From positions 1,550,001 through 1,614,000 of the forward strand of contig NZ_AP017372.2 of the NCBI RefSeq assembly GCF_002356555.2: a stretch of DNA of 64,000 nt, read 5' to 3'. The notes below the pieces were generated by a model. It searched no databases. It was not told the origin of the DNA and saw only the letters and a list, made by a program, of their open reading frames with translations. Both the position numbers and the translations under genes were made by a program. Shown here piece by piece: positions 35,190 through 45,323 of the stretch; position 1 is the stretch's first letter, and each line of letters begins with the position of its first letter. The stretch is from Halorhodospira halochloris (GTDB taxonomy: Bacteria > Pseudomonadota > Gammaproteobacteria > Nitrococcales > Halorhodospiraceae).

Positions 35190-36371
35190 TTAAGAGTCGG
35201 CAGAGTCATCCGCAACTGCCTCCCCTCCAGCCTTACCCTTTCCGCCGGCAGCTTGTGCTTCGCCAGATTTGCCCTTTTTGCCGCCCTGCGAGGGTGCGGT
35301 CGTAGCTCCCTTTTCAGTTGCACCGGCTTCTACGGCTTCTCCATCTTCGCCACTCTCAGAATCCAAACTACCGAGCACCTTATCGCGGATCTTGCGTTCT
35401 AATTCAGCAGCTATATCGGGGTTACTCCGCAGATACTGTCGGGCGTTATCCTTACCCTGGCCAATGCGCGTCGAGTTGTAGCTGTACCATGCGCCCGATT
35501 TTTCGATCAGCCCCTGCGCCACCCCCATGTCGATGATCTCGCCCTCGCGCGATATACCCTCGCCATAAAGGATCTCGAATTCAGCCTGCTTAAAGGGCGG
35601 CGCCATCTTGTTTTTGACCACCTTTACGCGCGTCTCGTTGCCGAGCACCTCATCGCCCTTTTTGATCGCCCCTAACCGGCGGATATCCATACGCACTGAT
35701 GAGTAAAACTTAAGCGCATTGCCGCCAGTAGTGGTTTCGGGGCTACCGAACATGACCCCTATCTTCATGCGGATCTGGTTGATGAAGACAACCAGGGTGT
35801 TCGAGCGCTGAATGCTGCCGGTCAGCTTGCGCAACGCCTGTGACATAAGCCGGGCTTGCAGACCGACGTGCGAGTCGCCCATCTCGCCTTCTATCTCTGC
35901 CTTAGGGGTGAGCGCGGCAACCGAGTCGACGACCACCACATCCAGCCCGCCTGAGCGAACCAGCATATCGGCAATCTCCAGGGCTTGCTCGCCAGTATCC
36001 GGCTGGGAAACCAACAGGTCATTGATATCCACCCCGACAGCCTCGGCATAATCGGGGTCCAGGGCGTGTTCGGCATCAACAAACGCCGCCGCCCCTCCGG
36101 CTTTCTGTGCTTCGGCGATTATGTGCAGGGTCAGGGTGGTCTTGCCGGATGATTCCGGGCCGTAGATCTCCACCACCCTGCCGCGCGGCAAACCTCCTAT
36201 GCCGAGCGCCACATCGAGGGCAAGAGATCCGCTGGAAATCGCCCTGACATCACCGCGCACCGCACGGGCATCACCCATGCGCATCACGGCACCCTTACCG
36301 AACTGTTTCTCTATCTGGCCCAGCGCTGCACCGAGCGCCTTTTTACGGTCGTCGTCCATTGCCGTTGTCAC
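35190..36371 (-). CDS. recA: Recombinase RecA
   Basis: 393 residues. Walker [10 protein letters not shown], loop L1 around [20 protein letters not shown] and Walker [10 protein letters not shown] are intact. It drives homologous strand exchange and LexA cleavage. The C-terminal tail of about 50 residues is unusually rich in G, K, A, E and D, longer than in E. coli, as in some halophiles. A 16-bp palindrome (CCTGA-N6-TCAGG, 36391-36406) lies 20 bp upstream of the start. It does not fit the standard CTG-N10-CAG LexA box. Confidence 0.98.
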   Translation of the reverse strand: MTTAMDDDRKKALGAALGQIEKQFGKGAVMRMGDARAVRGDVRAISSGSLALDVALGIGGLPRGRVVEIYGPESSGKTTLTLHIIAEAQKAGGAAAFVDAEHALDPDYAEAVGVDINDLLVSQPDTGEQALEIADMLVRSGGLDVVVVDSVAALTPKAEIEGEMGDSHVGLQARLMSQALRKLTGSIQRSNTLVVFINQIRMKIGVMFGSPETTTGGNALKFYSSVRMDIRRLGAIKKGDEVLGNETRVKVVKNKMAPPFKQAEFEILYGEGISREGEIIDMGVAQGLIEKSGAWYSYNSTRIGQGKDNARQYLRSNPDIAAELERKIRDKVLGSLDSESGEDGEAVEAGATEKGATTAPSQGGKKGKSGEAQAAGGKGKAGGEAVADDSADS

Positions 36372-36390
36372 CCTTCTCGCGTCAATTCTA

Positions 36391-36406
36391 CCTGATGAGT
36401 TTCAGG
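36391..36406. promoter_or_regulatory. Palindrome upstream of recA (possible operator)
   Basis: CCTGATGAGTTTCAGG is a perfect 5-bp inverted repeat with a 6-base spacer just upstream of recA. The half-sites resemble LexA half-sites, but the spacing is two bases short of the enteric consensus, so assignment to LexA is uncertain. Confidence 0.3.
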
Positions 36407-36542
36407 TTGCGGCGCTAAGGGACCCGCTGTGCATCCCTGCCCCCGGAGCCGCCCCTGCATTTATGTCTAACCCACTGTCATGGGCACAGGCCACTATAAC
36501 TTAGCTGATCCATCTGAGCTAGCGGCTAATTGCCAAAAAGGG

Positions 36543-37028
36543 TCAGGCGCTGAGTAGAGCATCAATCGCAGCAGCCGCACTGCCTAACCGAATAGCCTGT
36601 CTATCCCCATTCAGTTGCAAGCGCTGTGCCATAACCCCGGCTGCACTTGCCCTCGCCACCCAGACTGTCCCTACCGGTTTGCCCATACTTCCTCCGGACG
36701 GACCAGCAACTCCGGTTATGGCAACTGTGTAATCAACCGGTGCCCGCTCCAATAAACCGGCTGCCAGGGCCTCGGCTACCGGCTGGCTGACTGCCCCGTA
36801 ATCCTCCAGCAGCTCCTCGGGTACTCCTAGTAGTTGCTGTTTAGCTGCATTGCTATAGACGATCAAACCACGTTCGAACCAGCTTGACGCTCCGGGTATA
36901 TCCGTTAGCACCTTGGATAGCAGACCGCCAGTGCATGATTCAGCTACCGCCATGCAAGCGCCACGGGATTCGAGTAGCTTACCCAGCTGCATAGCCCGCT
37001 CTTGCAAAGTGGCCTCATCGTGTACCAT
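36543..37028 (-). CDS. pncC: CinA C-terminal-family nicotinamide-nucleotide amidohydrolase
   Basis: 161 residues. The family motif AVAESCTGGLLSKVLTDIPG (about residues 28-47) and the late VDYTVAITGVAGPSGG are present. The enzyme deamidates NMN to nicotinate mononucleotide in pyridine-nucleotide recycling. This is the stand-alone form without the CinA N-terminal domain. It lies next to recA, as often in gammaproteobacteria, and is divergent from mutS. Confidence 0.92.
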   Translation of the reverse strand: MVHDEATLQERAMQLGKLLESRGACMAVAESCTGGLLSKVLTDIPGASSWFERGLIVYSNAAKQQLLGVPEELLEDYGAVSQPVAEALAAGLLERAPVDYTVAITGVAGPSGGSMGKPVGTVWVARASAAGVMAQRLQLNGDRQAIRLGSAAAAIDALLSA

Positions 37029-37109
37029 ATCGCCCTACTCCCCAACCACTAGCTATACGGGAAACACTACCTGACAGCCAACAACCCGGGAAGCAATACA
37101 CACATAAGT

Positions 37110-39746
37110 ATGGCCGCACAACCTAACACCAGTGACCCTGCCGCAAACAGCTCCGCGCACACGCCCATGATGCGCCAATATTGGCGCATTAAGGGCGATT
37201 ACCCTAATACCCTGCTCTTCTATCGCATGGGGGATTTCTACGAGCTGTTTTACGACGATGCCCAACGGGCCGCCAAGTTGCTCGATATTACCCTAACCAA
37301 GCGCGGTGAATCAGCCGGGGCGCCGATCCCCATGGCGGGAGTCCCTATCCACTCTGCAGAGAGTTACCTAGCTCGTCTCGTCCGCCTTGGCGAGTCGGTT
37401 GCCATATGTGAGCAGGTAGGCGATCCGAACACCGCGAAAGGTCCTGTTGACAGACAGGTTGTGCGGGTCGTAACCCCGGGCACCCTCACCGAGGAGGCGC
37501 TGCTTGAAGAGCGCAGCGATAACTTGCTTGCAGCCATAGCTCCAGGCCCTCGCCCGACTCGGGACGGTAATGAGTGCAGCTACGGCATTGCCACCCTAGA
37601 GCTTTCCTCGGGACGCTTCACGGTACTTGAGGTGCCCTCTGGAGAAGAACTGGAGGCCGAGTTAGAGCGCCTCAAGCCAGCCGAATTGATCTACCCTGAC
37701 GACGACCAGACGCCTATTCCGCAGGTGGATTGCGTCGTTCAACGCCGCGCGCCCTGGCACTTTGAGCTTGAACCGGCACGGCGCTTGCTGCTGCGCCAAT
37801 TCGCCACTCACGACTTGTCAGGGTTTGGTGCTGAGGGTCTCCAAGCGCCTATTGCAGCAGCTGGGGCGCTCCTGCAGTACGTCAATGAGACCCAGCAGGC
37901 AAGCCTACCCCATGTCAGCGGTCTGAGCGTGGAGTCGCGCAGCGATGCGATAACCATTGATGCGGCTAGTCGACGTAACCTGGAGATTGAGCGCAACCTC
38001 TCCGGCGGCACCGAACACACCCTGGCCGCGGTGATTGATAGCAGCATCACGGCAATGGGCGGACGGCTGCTGCGCCGCTGGCTACAGCGCCCACTTCGCC
38101 AGCGTGAGGTAGTTGCTGAGCGCCACGCAGCGGTAGAGGCGCTGCTCAACGGCGGCTATACTCGACTACGCCAACTCCTCGACGGTTGCGCCGATGTTGA
38201 GCGTATCCTCGCCCGCATCGCGCTAGCCAGCGCCCGTCCGCGCGATCTTACCGGCCTGCGCGACGCCCTCCAGCGCTTGCCAGAGCTGCAGAACCTGCTC
38301 AGCGAGCTACATGCCGAGCGCCTGCAGCAACTCGCCGAACAGGCCAGTGAGCACCCCCAAACCCTTGAACTGCTGCGCAGCGCAGTGATCGACTCGCCCC
38401 CTGCAACGATTAGGGATGGCGGGGTAATAGCCGACGGCTATGACAGTGAACTCGATGAGCTGCGTGATCTCTCCCGTAACGCCGACACCTTTCTAGCCGA
38501 TCTTGAGCTACGCGAGCGCGAACAGAGCGGCATCGCCACGCTCAAGGTCGGTTTCAACCGGGTCCACGGTTACTATATCGAGGTCAGTCGTGGTCAGAGC
38601 GACAAGGTGCCCGAGCACTTCTCCCGCCGCCAAACCCTCAAGGGCGCGGAAAGATATATCACCCCTGAGCTAAAGCGCTTTGAGGAAAAGGTTTTATCCG
38701 CTCGTGAGCGCGCCCTAGCCCGCGAAAAGGCCCTCTATGAGGCGCTGATAAGCAAGATCGGCGAAGATTTAGCGCAACTGCAAGAGTGCGCTGCGGCGCT
38801 TGCCGAACTCGACGCCCTAGGCACATTTGCCGAGCGAGCTCAGGCGCTCGCCTACGTCCGCCCAGAACTTAGCAATACCCCAGGCTTGCTGATCGAGGCG
38901 GGGCGTCACCCGGTAGTTGAACACACCCTTAACGGTCCATTTGTGCCCAATGATCTGTGCTTCGACAATCAGCGCCGCATGCTCTTGATTACCGGGCCAA
39001 ACATGGGCGGTAAGTCGACATACATGCGCCAAACCGCGCTCATTGCCTTGCTCGCTTACGCCGGGTCTTTTGTCCCCGCCAAGCGGGCTGTACTCGGCCC
39101 GATAGACCGTATCTTTACCCGCATCGGCGCCGCAGATGACCTCGCCTCAGGACGCTCAACATTCATGGTCGAGATGACCGAAACCGCCAATATCCTGCAC
39201 AACGCCACCGCCGAAAGCCTAGTGCTGATGGACGAAATCGGTCGGGGAACGAGTACCTTTGATGGGCTCGCCCTGGCTTGGGCGTGCGCTGAACGCCTAG
39301 CTAAAGAGATACGCGCCTTTACTCTCTTTGCGACCCACTATTTCGAGATGACTACGCTCGAGCAGACCCATCCCGGGGTAGTCAACGTCCACCTTGATGC
39401 CACCGAACACGGTGATAGCATCGTCTTTCTCCACTCGGTGCGCGAAGGGCCGGCCAACCAAAGTTACGGCCTGCAGGTTGCAGCACTCGCCGGTGTTCCT
39501 CAGGGGGTTCTGAAGGCCGCACGCGAGAAGCTGCAGGGACTGGAACAGAATGCTGCAATAACTCCCCAGGGCGATAGCCTGCAGTTATCGCTGTTTGACC
39601 CCTTCACGCCTGCCGCCCCCCCGCCGCAGACGGAGCCTAAGCCTGACCCTGTTAGGCAGAAGATCGAGCAAATAGATCCGGATGAGTTGACCCCTCGTCA
39701 GGCCCTAGAGAAGCTTTATGAATTGAAACAGGAGTGCAAAGATTAG
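37110..39746 (+). CDS. mutS: DNA mismatch repair protein MutS
   Basis: 878 residues, complete. The mismatch-binding F-x-E loop is visible as [17 protein letters not shown]. The ATPase domain carries Walker [29 protein letters not shown] and [11 protein letters not shown]-terminal dimerisation segment ([18 protein letters not shown]) matches E. coli MutS. It recognises base mismatches and recruits MutL. The gene is divergent from pncC, with 81 bp between the starts. Confidence 0.98.
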   Translation: MAAQPNTSDPAANSSAHTPMMRQYWRIKGDYPNTLLFYRMGDFYELFYDDAQRAAKLLDITLTKRGESAGAPIPMAGVPIHSAESYLARLVRLGESVAICEQVGDPNTAKGPVDRQVVRVVTPGTLTEEALLEERSDNLLAAIAPGPRPTRDGNECSYGIATLELSSGRFTVLEVPSGEELEAELERLKPAELIYPDDDQTPIPQVDCVVQRRAPWHFELEPARRLLLRQFATHDLSGFGAEGLQAPIAAAGALLQYVNETQQASLPHVSGLSVESRSDAITIDAASRRNLEIERNLSGGTEHTLAAVIDSSITAMGGRLLRRWLQRPLRQREVVAERHAAVEALLNGGYTRLRQLLDGCADVERILARIALASARPRDLTGLRDALQRLPELQNLLSELHAERLQQLAEQASEHPQTLELLRSAVIDSPPATIRDGGVIADGYDSELDELRDLSRNADTFLADLELREREQSGIATLKVGFNRVHGYYIEVSRGQSDKVPEHFSRRQTLKGAERYITPELKRFEEKVLSARERALAREKALYEALISKIGEDLAQLQECAAALAELDALGTFAERAQALAYVRPELSNTPGLLIEAGRHPVVEHTLNGPFVPNDLCFDNQRRMLLITGPNMGGKSTYMRQTALIALLAYAGSFVPAKRAVLGPIDRIFTRIGAADDLASGRSTFMVEMTETANILHNATAESLVLMDEIGRGTSTFDGLALAWACAERLAKEIRAFTLFATHYFEMTTLEQTHPGVVNVHLDATEHGDSIVFLHSVREGPANQSYGLQVAALAGVPQGVLKAAREKLQGLEQNAAITPQGDSLQLSLFDPFTPAAPPPQTEPKPDPVRQKIEQIDPDELTPRQALEKLYELKQECKD

Positions 39747-39876
39747 GACATAAACGCAGATAGGCGGTAGAATAGCCAGCCTCAGGGGTTTAGGCTGACC
39801 GGTTCAGTCCACGTTTGGCCTGGTCAATTCCCTGATTAATAAATAGCGGAGATACCAACGGCAACGGAGCCTTTCC

Positions 39877-40200
39877 ATGAGTTACGTCGTCACTGACAAC
39901 TGCATTAAGTGCAAATACACCGATTGTGTAGAGGTATGCCCGGTGGACTGTTTCCACGAAGGGCCCAACTTCCTGGTCATCGACCCGGAAGAGTGCATTG
40001 ATTGCACGCTTTGCGAACCGGAGTGCCCTGCTGAGGCAATATACTCCGAAGATGACTTGCCACCGGAAATGGAGCAGTTCCTGCAGCTTAATGCTGAGCT
40101 TGCTCAGCAGTGGCCGCTGATAACCGAGAAAAAGGATCCGCCGCCGGATGCCGAGGACTGGAACGGGGTGCCTGATAAGCTGCAGTATCTGGAGCGCTGA
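39877..40200 (+). CDS. fdxA: Ferredoxin FdxA (7Fe type)
   Basis: 107 residues. The N-terminal pattern [18 protein letters not shown], then [12 protein letters not shown], is that of ferredoxins with one 3Fe-4S and one 4Fe-4S cluster. It transfers low-potential electrons, with the partner unknown. The gene follows mutS by 130 bp and is convergent with xerD, a common arrangement in this group. Confidence 0.95.
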   Translation: MSYVVTDNCIKCKYTDCVEVCPVDCFHEGPNFLVIDPEECIDCTLCEPECPAEAIYSEDDLPPEMEQFLQLNAELAQQWPLITEKKDPPPDAEDWNGVPDKLQYLER

Positions 40201-40215
40201 GCGGCGCCTCGGCAG

Positions 40216-41187
40216 TTAACCGCGCGGGTGATGCTCTGAGTGCAAACGCTGCAGACGATGCCGGGCTACATGCGTGTAGATCTGGGTTGTGGAAAGGTCA
40301 GCGTGGCCGAGGAGCATCTGCACCGCGCGCAGGTCGGCCCCATGGTTGAGCAGGTGGGTCGCGAAGGAGTGGCGCAAGGTGTGGGGGGATATCTCCCGCT
40401 CAATCCCGGCCACACGGGCATGATGCTTGATGCGATACCAGAAGGCCTGTCGGGTTAATCCCTCGCCGCGCTTGGTTACAAAGACCTTCTCGGCCGGCTG
40501 CACCCCGATGAGGGCGGGGCGCGCCTCGCGCATGTAGATCTTCAACCAGTCTTGAGCCTCCTCACCAAGTGGCACAAGGCGCTCTTTGTTGCCCTTACCC
40601 AGCACCCGCACTAGACCTTGGCGGGTGTTAACCGAACTGACCGCCAAACTGACCAGTTCCGAAACCCGCAACCCGGTGGCATAAAGCACTTCAAGCAGTG
40701 ACTTATCACGGATGCCCAGCGGATCGTCGGTATCTGGGGCCGCTAACAGCCTCTCCACCTGATCCTCAGTTAAAGCCCCCGGGAGAGGCTGGCCGAGTCG
40801 CGGCGGCTCGATATCTACACTCGGGTCATCCTCTCTAGCCCCCTGCCTGACAAGCCACCGATAAAACCGGCGCATACTACTGACCAGGCGCGCGGTAGTC
40901 CGCGGCCGAGCACCCTGACTAACCCGCCAGGCCAAGAACCCGAGCAGATTTGCCCGACTGGCATCAGCTAGACCCTCGGAACAGGAGTTAAGGTGTAAAG
41001 CTACCGCTTCGAGATCTGATCTATAGGCGGCAAGCGTCGCCTCTGATAGTCCCTGCTCACTCCAGAGCGAGTCTAGAAACCCCTCCAGCAGCTCGATATC
41101 GCCATCGCTAGGCAGTGGTCGGCTGCGCGGCCGACCACGGCGCTCAGGCTGGGAATGCCGTTTGAGGCGCAACCGACGCTCTGCCAT
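40216..41187 (-). CDS. xerD: Tyrosine recombinase XerD
   Basis: 323 residues. The catalytic residues are in place: ATGLRVSELVSL (Arg), GKGNKERLVPL (Lys), HTLRHSFATHLL (His, Arg), LGHADLSTTQIYTHV (His, Tyr). With XerC it resolves chromosome dimers at dif. The N-terminus has a 25-residue basic extension (LRLKRHSQPERRGRPRSR) before the core-binding domain. This is a housekeeping recombinase, distinct from the island integrase. Confidence 0.92.
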   Translation of the reverse strand: MAERRLRLKRHSQPERRGRPRSRPLPSDGDIELLEGFLDSLWSEQGLSEATLAAYRSDLEAVALHLNSCSEGLADASRANLLGFLAWRVSQGARPRTTARLVSSMRRFYRWLVRQGAREDDPSVDIEPPRLGQPLPGALTEDQVERLLAAPDTDDPLGIRDKSLLEVLYATGLRVSELVSLAVSSVNTRQGLVRVLGKGNKERLVPLGEEAQDWLKIYMREARPALIGVQPAEKVFVTKRGEGLTRQAFWYRIKHHARVAGIEREISPHTLRHSFATHLLNHGADLRAVQMLLGHADLSTTQIYTHVARHRLQRLHSEHHPRG

Positions 41188-41224
41188 CTAAGCAGCCTAC
41201 AGCCTTACTCTCTGAAGGTTGCCA

Positions 41225-42046
41225 TCAGGTGCTACCGCTAGCCCCGCTTGAACTACTCGCCGGCGACGCCACACCGCCCCCGGCCCCAGCTGCCGGCGCG
41301 CTGCTGCTATCACCGAAGGCACGTAAAAACTCCAACGGCAGCGGGAAGATAATCGATGAGCTCTCGTTTTCGTTGGCGACCGTAACCAGAGTCTGCATAT
41401 AGCGCAATTGCACCGATGCAGGGCTCTGGCCGAGTATTTCGGCAGCATCGCGGAGCTTTTCCGCCGCCTGCATCTCACCATCAGCATGGATGACCTTGGC
41501 CCGCCGCGCCCTTTCAGCTTCGGCCTGCTGCGCTATCGCACGCACCATCGATTCATCTATATCGACGTGCTTGATCTCAACATTGGCTACCTTCACGCCC
41601 CAGTTGTCGGTCTGCTGATCGAGAATCTCCTGAATATGGGCATTCAATTTATCCCGCTCGGCAAGCATCTCATCGAGTTCGTGTTGTCCCAGCACTGAGC
41701 GTAGGGTGGTCTGAGCGAGTTGACTCACTGCGGAGTAAAAGTCTTCGACGTTTATAATCGCTCGCTCGGGATCGACTACCCGAAAATAGAGCACCGCATT
41801 AACACCAACCGAGACGTTATCGCGTGAAATAACATCCTGGCTCGGCACATCCATGACTACGGTGCGCAGATCAACCCTGACCATCTGCTGGATGACCGGG
41901 ATTACGATGATCAGGCCAGGGCCTTTGACCCGCCAAAAGCGGCCAAGCTGGAAGATTACCCCACGCTCATACTCGCGCAAGATCCTGATGGCCGAGGCAA
42001 GAATAGAGATCAGTATCGCCAAAACTATAATTAGAGCGGTTTCCAT
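41225..42046 (-). CDS. Slipin (stomatin/SPFH-family membrane protein)
   Basis: 273 residues from ATG 42046, with GAGGAG upstream. An N-terminal membrane anchor ([20 protein letters not shown]) precedes an SPFH domain ([20 protein letters not shown]) and a helical stretch rich in A, E and R. The tail is serine/alanine/glycine-rich. Slipins form ring-like scaffolds in the membrane and affect protease and lipid-domain function. The NfeD-type partner that often accompanies it is not adjacent. Confidence 0.9.
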   Translation of the reverse strand: METALIIVLAILISILASAIRILREYERGVIFQLGRFWRVKGPGLIIVIPVIQQMVRVDLRTVVMDVPSQDVISRDNVSVGVNAVLYFRVVDPERAIINVEDFYSAVSQLAQTTLRSVLGQHELDEMLAERDKLNAHIQEILDQQTDNWGVKVANVEIKHVDIDESMVRAIAQQAEAERARRAKVIHADGEMQAAEKLRDAAEILGQSPASVQLRYMQTLVTVANENESSSIIFPLPLEFLRAFGDSSSAPAAGAGGGVASPASSSSGASGST

Positions 42047-42132
42047 AATCGGTCTCCTCGTTGTCTGGCTCTTCACCCAGCATACTGCCTGCTACTGTGA
42101 CTTTACCAGCCCATTTAGTAACATCCCCTGCC

Positions 42133-43137
42133 ATGCAAACTAAAGGATGGCTTTTTCACTGCCGCAGCGGCTATGAGTCGACCCTTGCCAGCGAAGTCAG
42201 TGCTGCTGCTGACAGCTTGGGGGTACACGGTTTTTGCCGCGCTCGCAAGGGCGATGGCTTTGTGGTATTTGAGGTGCTGAGCACAGATGTGCCGCCACCG
42301 CCGCAGTTGATCTTTGCCCGCAGCGGGTCAACCCTGCTAACCGAGCTGGACAATTTACCGAAGGGCCAAAGGGCCGAACACATCGCCGCATCACTGCAGC
42401 AAAACCTTGGCAGCGCAACCCCTTGGGTTGAATATCCGGATAGCCCCGAGGGACGTCACCTAGCGCGTTTCTGTCGCCGCTTTAGCGGCGCTGCTAAACG
42501 CACATTAGAAGCCAGTAAGGTTATTGCCGGAGACCCACGTCAACGGCTGCACTTGCTATTCACTGACTCAAGCCGAGTGATAATCAGTGTCAGCACCGAC
42601 AGCACCTGGCCGATGGGAATACCCCGACTACGCATCCCCAAAACCGCCCCTAGCCGTTCGGCGCTAAAGCTCGAGGAGGCGCTGCTACGCCTCGTGCCCG
42701 GGGACGAAACTCCCAGCCCCGGAGAGCATGCTATAGATTTAGGAGCTGCCCCTGGCGGCTGGAGCTGGATAATGCGTCAACGCGGTGCTAAAGTAACTGC
42801 CGTCGACAACGGGCCACTAGCCAGGCAATTGGCAGATGACCCCGGTGTTGTCCACCTCGAACAGGACGCATTCCGTTATCGCCCTGCCCAGCCTGCCGAC
42901 TGGTTGTTGTGTGATGTTGTTGACCGCCCCCATGGGGTTGCTAAACTTATCTACAGGTGGTTTGAAAAAAGACTTTGCAAAGCGGCGGTTTTCAATCTTA
43001 AACTGCCGATGCGCGAGCCGTTAAATACGGTAAAAAGTTGCCTCAAGGTAGTGTCAGCAAGCGGAGTTCGCGTGCACGCAGCACAGCTCTACCATGACCG
43101 CGAAGAGATTACAGTTTACGCGAGATTGGTTGAGTGA
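42133..43137 (+). CDS. rlmM: 23S rRNA 2'-O-ribose methyltransferase RlmM
   Basis: 334 residues from ATG 42133, where homology begins (MQTKGWLFHCRSGYE). The frame is open 24 codons upstream without support. A THUMP-like N-terminal part is followed by a Rossmann methyltransferase with motif I AIDLGAAPGGWSW and the K-D-K-E type residues (LLCDVVD, FNLKLPMR). It methylates C2498 of 23S rRNA in E. coli. Divergent from the slipin gene. Confidence 0.93.
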   Translation: MQTKGWLFHCRSGYESTLASEVSAAADSLGVHGFCRARKGDGFVVFEVLSTDVPPPPQLIFARSGSTLLTELDNLPKGQRAEHIAASLQQNLGSATPWVEYPDSPEGRHLARFCRRFSGAAKRTLEASKVIAGDPRQRLHLLFTDSSRVIISVSTDSTWPMGIPRLRIPKTAPSRSALKLEEALLRLVPGDETPSPGEHAIDLGAAPGGWSWIMRQRGAKVTAVDNGPLARQLADDPGVVHLEQDAFRYRPAQPADWLLCDVVDRPHGVAKLIYRWFEKRLCKAAVFNLKLPMREPLNTVKSCLKVVSASGVRVHAAQLYHDREEITVYARLVE

Positions 43138-43174
43138 TTTTATACCTTCGGTTAACGGGTGATTGTAAAAAGAA

Positions 43175-43603
43175 ATGACACTGGACGAGTTGAAAGAGAG
43201 CTTTGAACTGATCGATGACTGGGAAGAACGCTATAGGATTTTGATAGAGCTAGGCAATAACCTTCCCCATTTTCCCGAAGAGCAACGCATAGAAGCCAAT
43301 CGTGTAGAGGGCTGCACCAGCAACGTCTGGCTTATCAGTAAGCGAGATGAGGAGGATCCGCAGCGCCTTATTTTCCTTGCCGATAGTGACGCGTATATTG
43401 TCAAAGGGCTTATCTCTCTGGTATTGATGGCCTATTCTGGGGCGACACCAGAGCAGATCAGAAAAACCGATATTCGCGATATATTCCAAACTCTCGGCTT
43501 AGAAAAGAACCTAAGCCCCAACCGTCGTGATGGTTTCTACTCGATGGTTGATCGGATTCACGAGTTAGCAGCGCAGGCAGAAGCCGCGGAAACACGAGCC
43601 TAG
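43175..43603 (+). CDS. sufE: SufE-family sulfur-acceptor protein
   Basis: 142 residues. The acceptor cysteine is in NRVEGCTSNVWL (about residue 46), and YSGATPEQIRKTDI follows, as in SufE/CsdE. It takes persulfide sulfur from a cysteine desulfurase for Fe-S cluster assembly. No suf or csd gene lies next to it in this window. Confidence 0.93.
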   Translation: MTLDELKESFELIDDWEERYRILIELGNNLPHFPEEQRIEANRVEGCTSNVWLISKRDEEDPQRLIFLADSDAYIVKGLISLVLMAYSGATPEQIRKTDIRDIFQTLGLEKNLSPNRRDGFYSMVDRIHELAAQAEAAETRA

Positions 43604-43690
43604 GGCTTAATCCGGCTAGTACAATCACCTAGACTAAACAGTAAAATGCTAAACAATCAGAGAGCAACAGATAATCGACAGGGCGTGTTG

Positions 43691-43864
43691 ATGAACAGTG
43701 AATCGACTCAATCCAAGAACAAACTACAGGAAACACTAAGCAATTACTCCTTAACAGAACTGCAGGAATTGCTTGCAGCCATAGACAGAGAGATTGAAGT
43801 GCGCTCATTCGCGGAAAGCATAGAAGCGCAGATGAGACTATTTATGCGCCGACGTGAACAATAA
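43691..43864 (+). CDS. Small hypothetical helical protein
   Basis: 57 residues from ATG 43691 (GGGCG upstream). An ATG at 43646 in frame is possible. The sequence is helical and charged (LSNYSLTELQELLAAIDREI), ending in MRLFMRRREQ. No family was recognised. It could be a small regulatory or structural protein, or a chance open frame. It lies between sufE and a secreted hydrolase on the same strand. Confidence 0.4.
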   Translation: MNSESTQSKNKLQETLSNYSLTELQELLAAIDREIEVRSFAESIEAQMRLFMRRREQ

Positions 43865-43968
43865 TGAAGCCATCTGGTCAAACAAAGGCCTTTCATGTGT
43901 CCGATAGATAGATTGTTTGACCGAATGTTGATGGCATTAGGGAGTTCCCCTAGAGCTACTCGGAGCGG

Positions 43969-45027
43969 GTGAATCATTATTTAATGCAGCGCATAACAGC
44001 CATAAAAACACTGCTGTTTTGTTCTCTATGCTGCGCCAGCTTAGCTAGCGCGGCAGATCAGAGGCATAGTGACCAACTCCCTGCTGTAGAGGACCTAGCG
44101 GAACAGCAATCGCCAGGCTGGAGCGCAACCCATATCGTTACCGCGGATGACTATGGCCTCCCCTACCGCTACTGGTATCCGCAGGATCATGAGCCTGAAG
44201 CCATAGTACTCGGTCTCCACGGACTCAATGACTATAGCGCCGGCCTGAGCACGTTGGCCGAATACCTGGCCGAAAACCATAACGTCGCGACATACTCATA
44301 CGATCAGCGTGGGTTTGGGGCTACAGCTGACCGCGGCTCATGGGCCGGGAAGGAAAAATTGCTTAGCGACGCTGAGTTGGTCTCTGAGCTTCTTGCCGAG
44401 CGCTATCCGGATAAGCCTCTGTTCATAGTCGGGCACAGCATGGGCGGCGGTATAGCTATCCGCTTAGCGGCTGAGCGTCAACCCGAGCATGTCGATGGAT
44501 TAGTCTTGATCGCACCAGCAGTCTGGGGCCGTGATGAAATGCCGTGGTACCAACGCTCAGGGCTGTGGCTCGCTACCCATTTAATACCACAACTGGAACT
44601 GCGGGGCGATTGGGTTGGAGTGGAGCCTACAGACAACCCGCAAGAGCTGGAAAAATGGCACAACGACCCGCTTATCCAACAAAGCGTTAAAGCTGAAACA
44701 CTGGAGAAGGTTACTGAACTTATGGGTAAGGCGTTAGAGGCCACTAAAAAGCTGCGTCTACCGGCACTAATCCTCTACGGCGAGAGAGATGAAGTGGTCC
44801 CTGCTGAGCCTATCTGCGCAATGCTCGAACGCCTCCCAGAGCCGCCTACCGGGAAGTGGCGATTTGCCCTCTACCCAGATGGATATCACATGCTTACCAG
44901 AGACTTGCAGCGCCAACTAGTGCTACAGGATATAGGCGCCTGGATCAGCCATGGTCACCGCGATGCAGACTTACCCTCTGAACACGAAAAAGACCGCCAA
45001 GAGGCACTGCAAGCCCTTTGCCGATAG
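43969..45027 (+). CDS. Exported alpha/beta hydrolase (monoacylglycerol-lipase type)
   Basis: 352 residues. A signal peptide ends near ASLASA (residue 28). The catalytic triad is clear: GHSMGGG (nucleophile Ser, about residue 165), YGERDEVV (Asp) and DGYHMLTRD (His). The HGLNDYSAG oxyanion segment fits the monoacylglycerol lipase/lysophospholipase group. It would act on ester lipids in the periplasm or at the cell surface. A copy of the palindromic repeat lies directly after its stop. Confidence 0.85.
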   Translation: MNHYLMQRITAIKTLLFCSLCCASLASAADQRHSDQLPAVEDLAEQQSPGWSATHIVTADDYGLPYRYWYPQDHEPEAIVLGLHGLNDYSAGLSTLAEYLAENHNVATYSYDQRGFGATADRGSWAGKEKLLSDAELVSELLAERYPDKPLFIVGHSMGGGIAIRLAAERQPEHVDGLVLIAPAVWGRDEMPWYQRSGLWLATHLIPQLELRGDWVGVEPTDNPQELEKWHNDPLIQQSVKAETLEKVTELMGKALEATKKLRLPALILYGERDEVVPAEPICAMLERLPEPPTGKWRFALYPDGYHMLTRDLQRQLVLQDIGAWISHGHRDADLPSEHEKDRQEALQALCR

Positions 45028-45029
45028 GG

Positions 45030-45198
45030 AGCTTCACAAATCTCACCCTGGAGCCACTCAGCTATCCCGGTGCGGAGGGCGCCGTGAATCCATCCCTGGA
45101 GGCTTCATGGCGCCATCCGAGGCTTCATGGCGCTATCCCTGGCGCCAAGACCTCCGCACCGGGGCAGTTGAGTGACTCCAGGGGAGTTTTTGAAGTAC
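45030..45198. repeat. Palindromic MITE-like repeat, copy A (full length)
   Basis: The two ends are near-perfect inverted copies of about 50 bases. The left contains CCTGGAGCCACTCAGCT, the right CAGTTGAGTGACTCCAGG, and the inner arms are CCCGGTGCGGAGG and CCTCCGCACCGGGG. The centre holds ATCCATCCCTGGAGGCTTC and GGCGCCA dyads. It sits between the hydrolase and SQR genes. Confidence 0.85.
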
Positions 45199-45323
45199 CC
45201 AGTAGGTAGTAATTTTATATATGACTCGATACCTAAGTTTCGATCTGCTAGATTCTATAGTGCGTTTTGAGGCTCCCCCAGCAGAGCTGCAACATATAAT
45301 AATACGCCCAGGAGGAACCGAGT

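Noticed and set aside
36372-36500. LexA (SOS) box upstream of recA
   Set aside because: The CCTGA-N6-TCAGG palindrome has the wrong spacing for CTG-N10-CAG, and another CTG...CAG pair has nine bases between. Kept only as a low-confidence operator.
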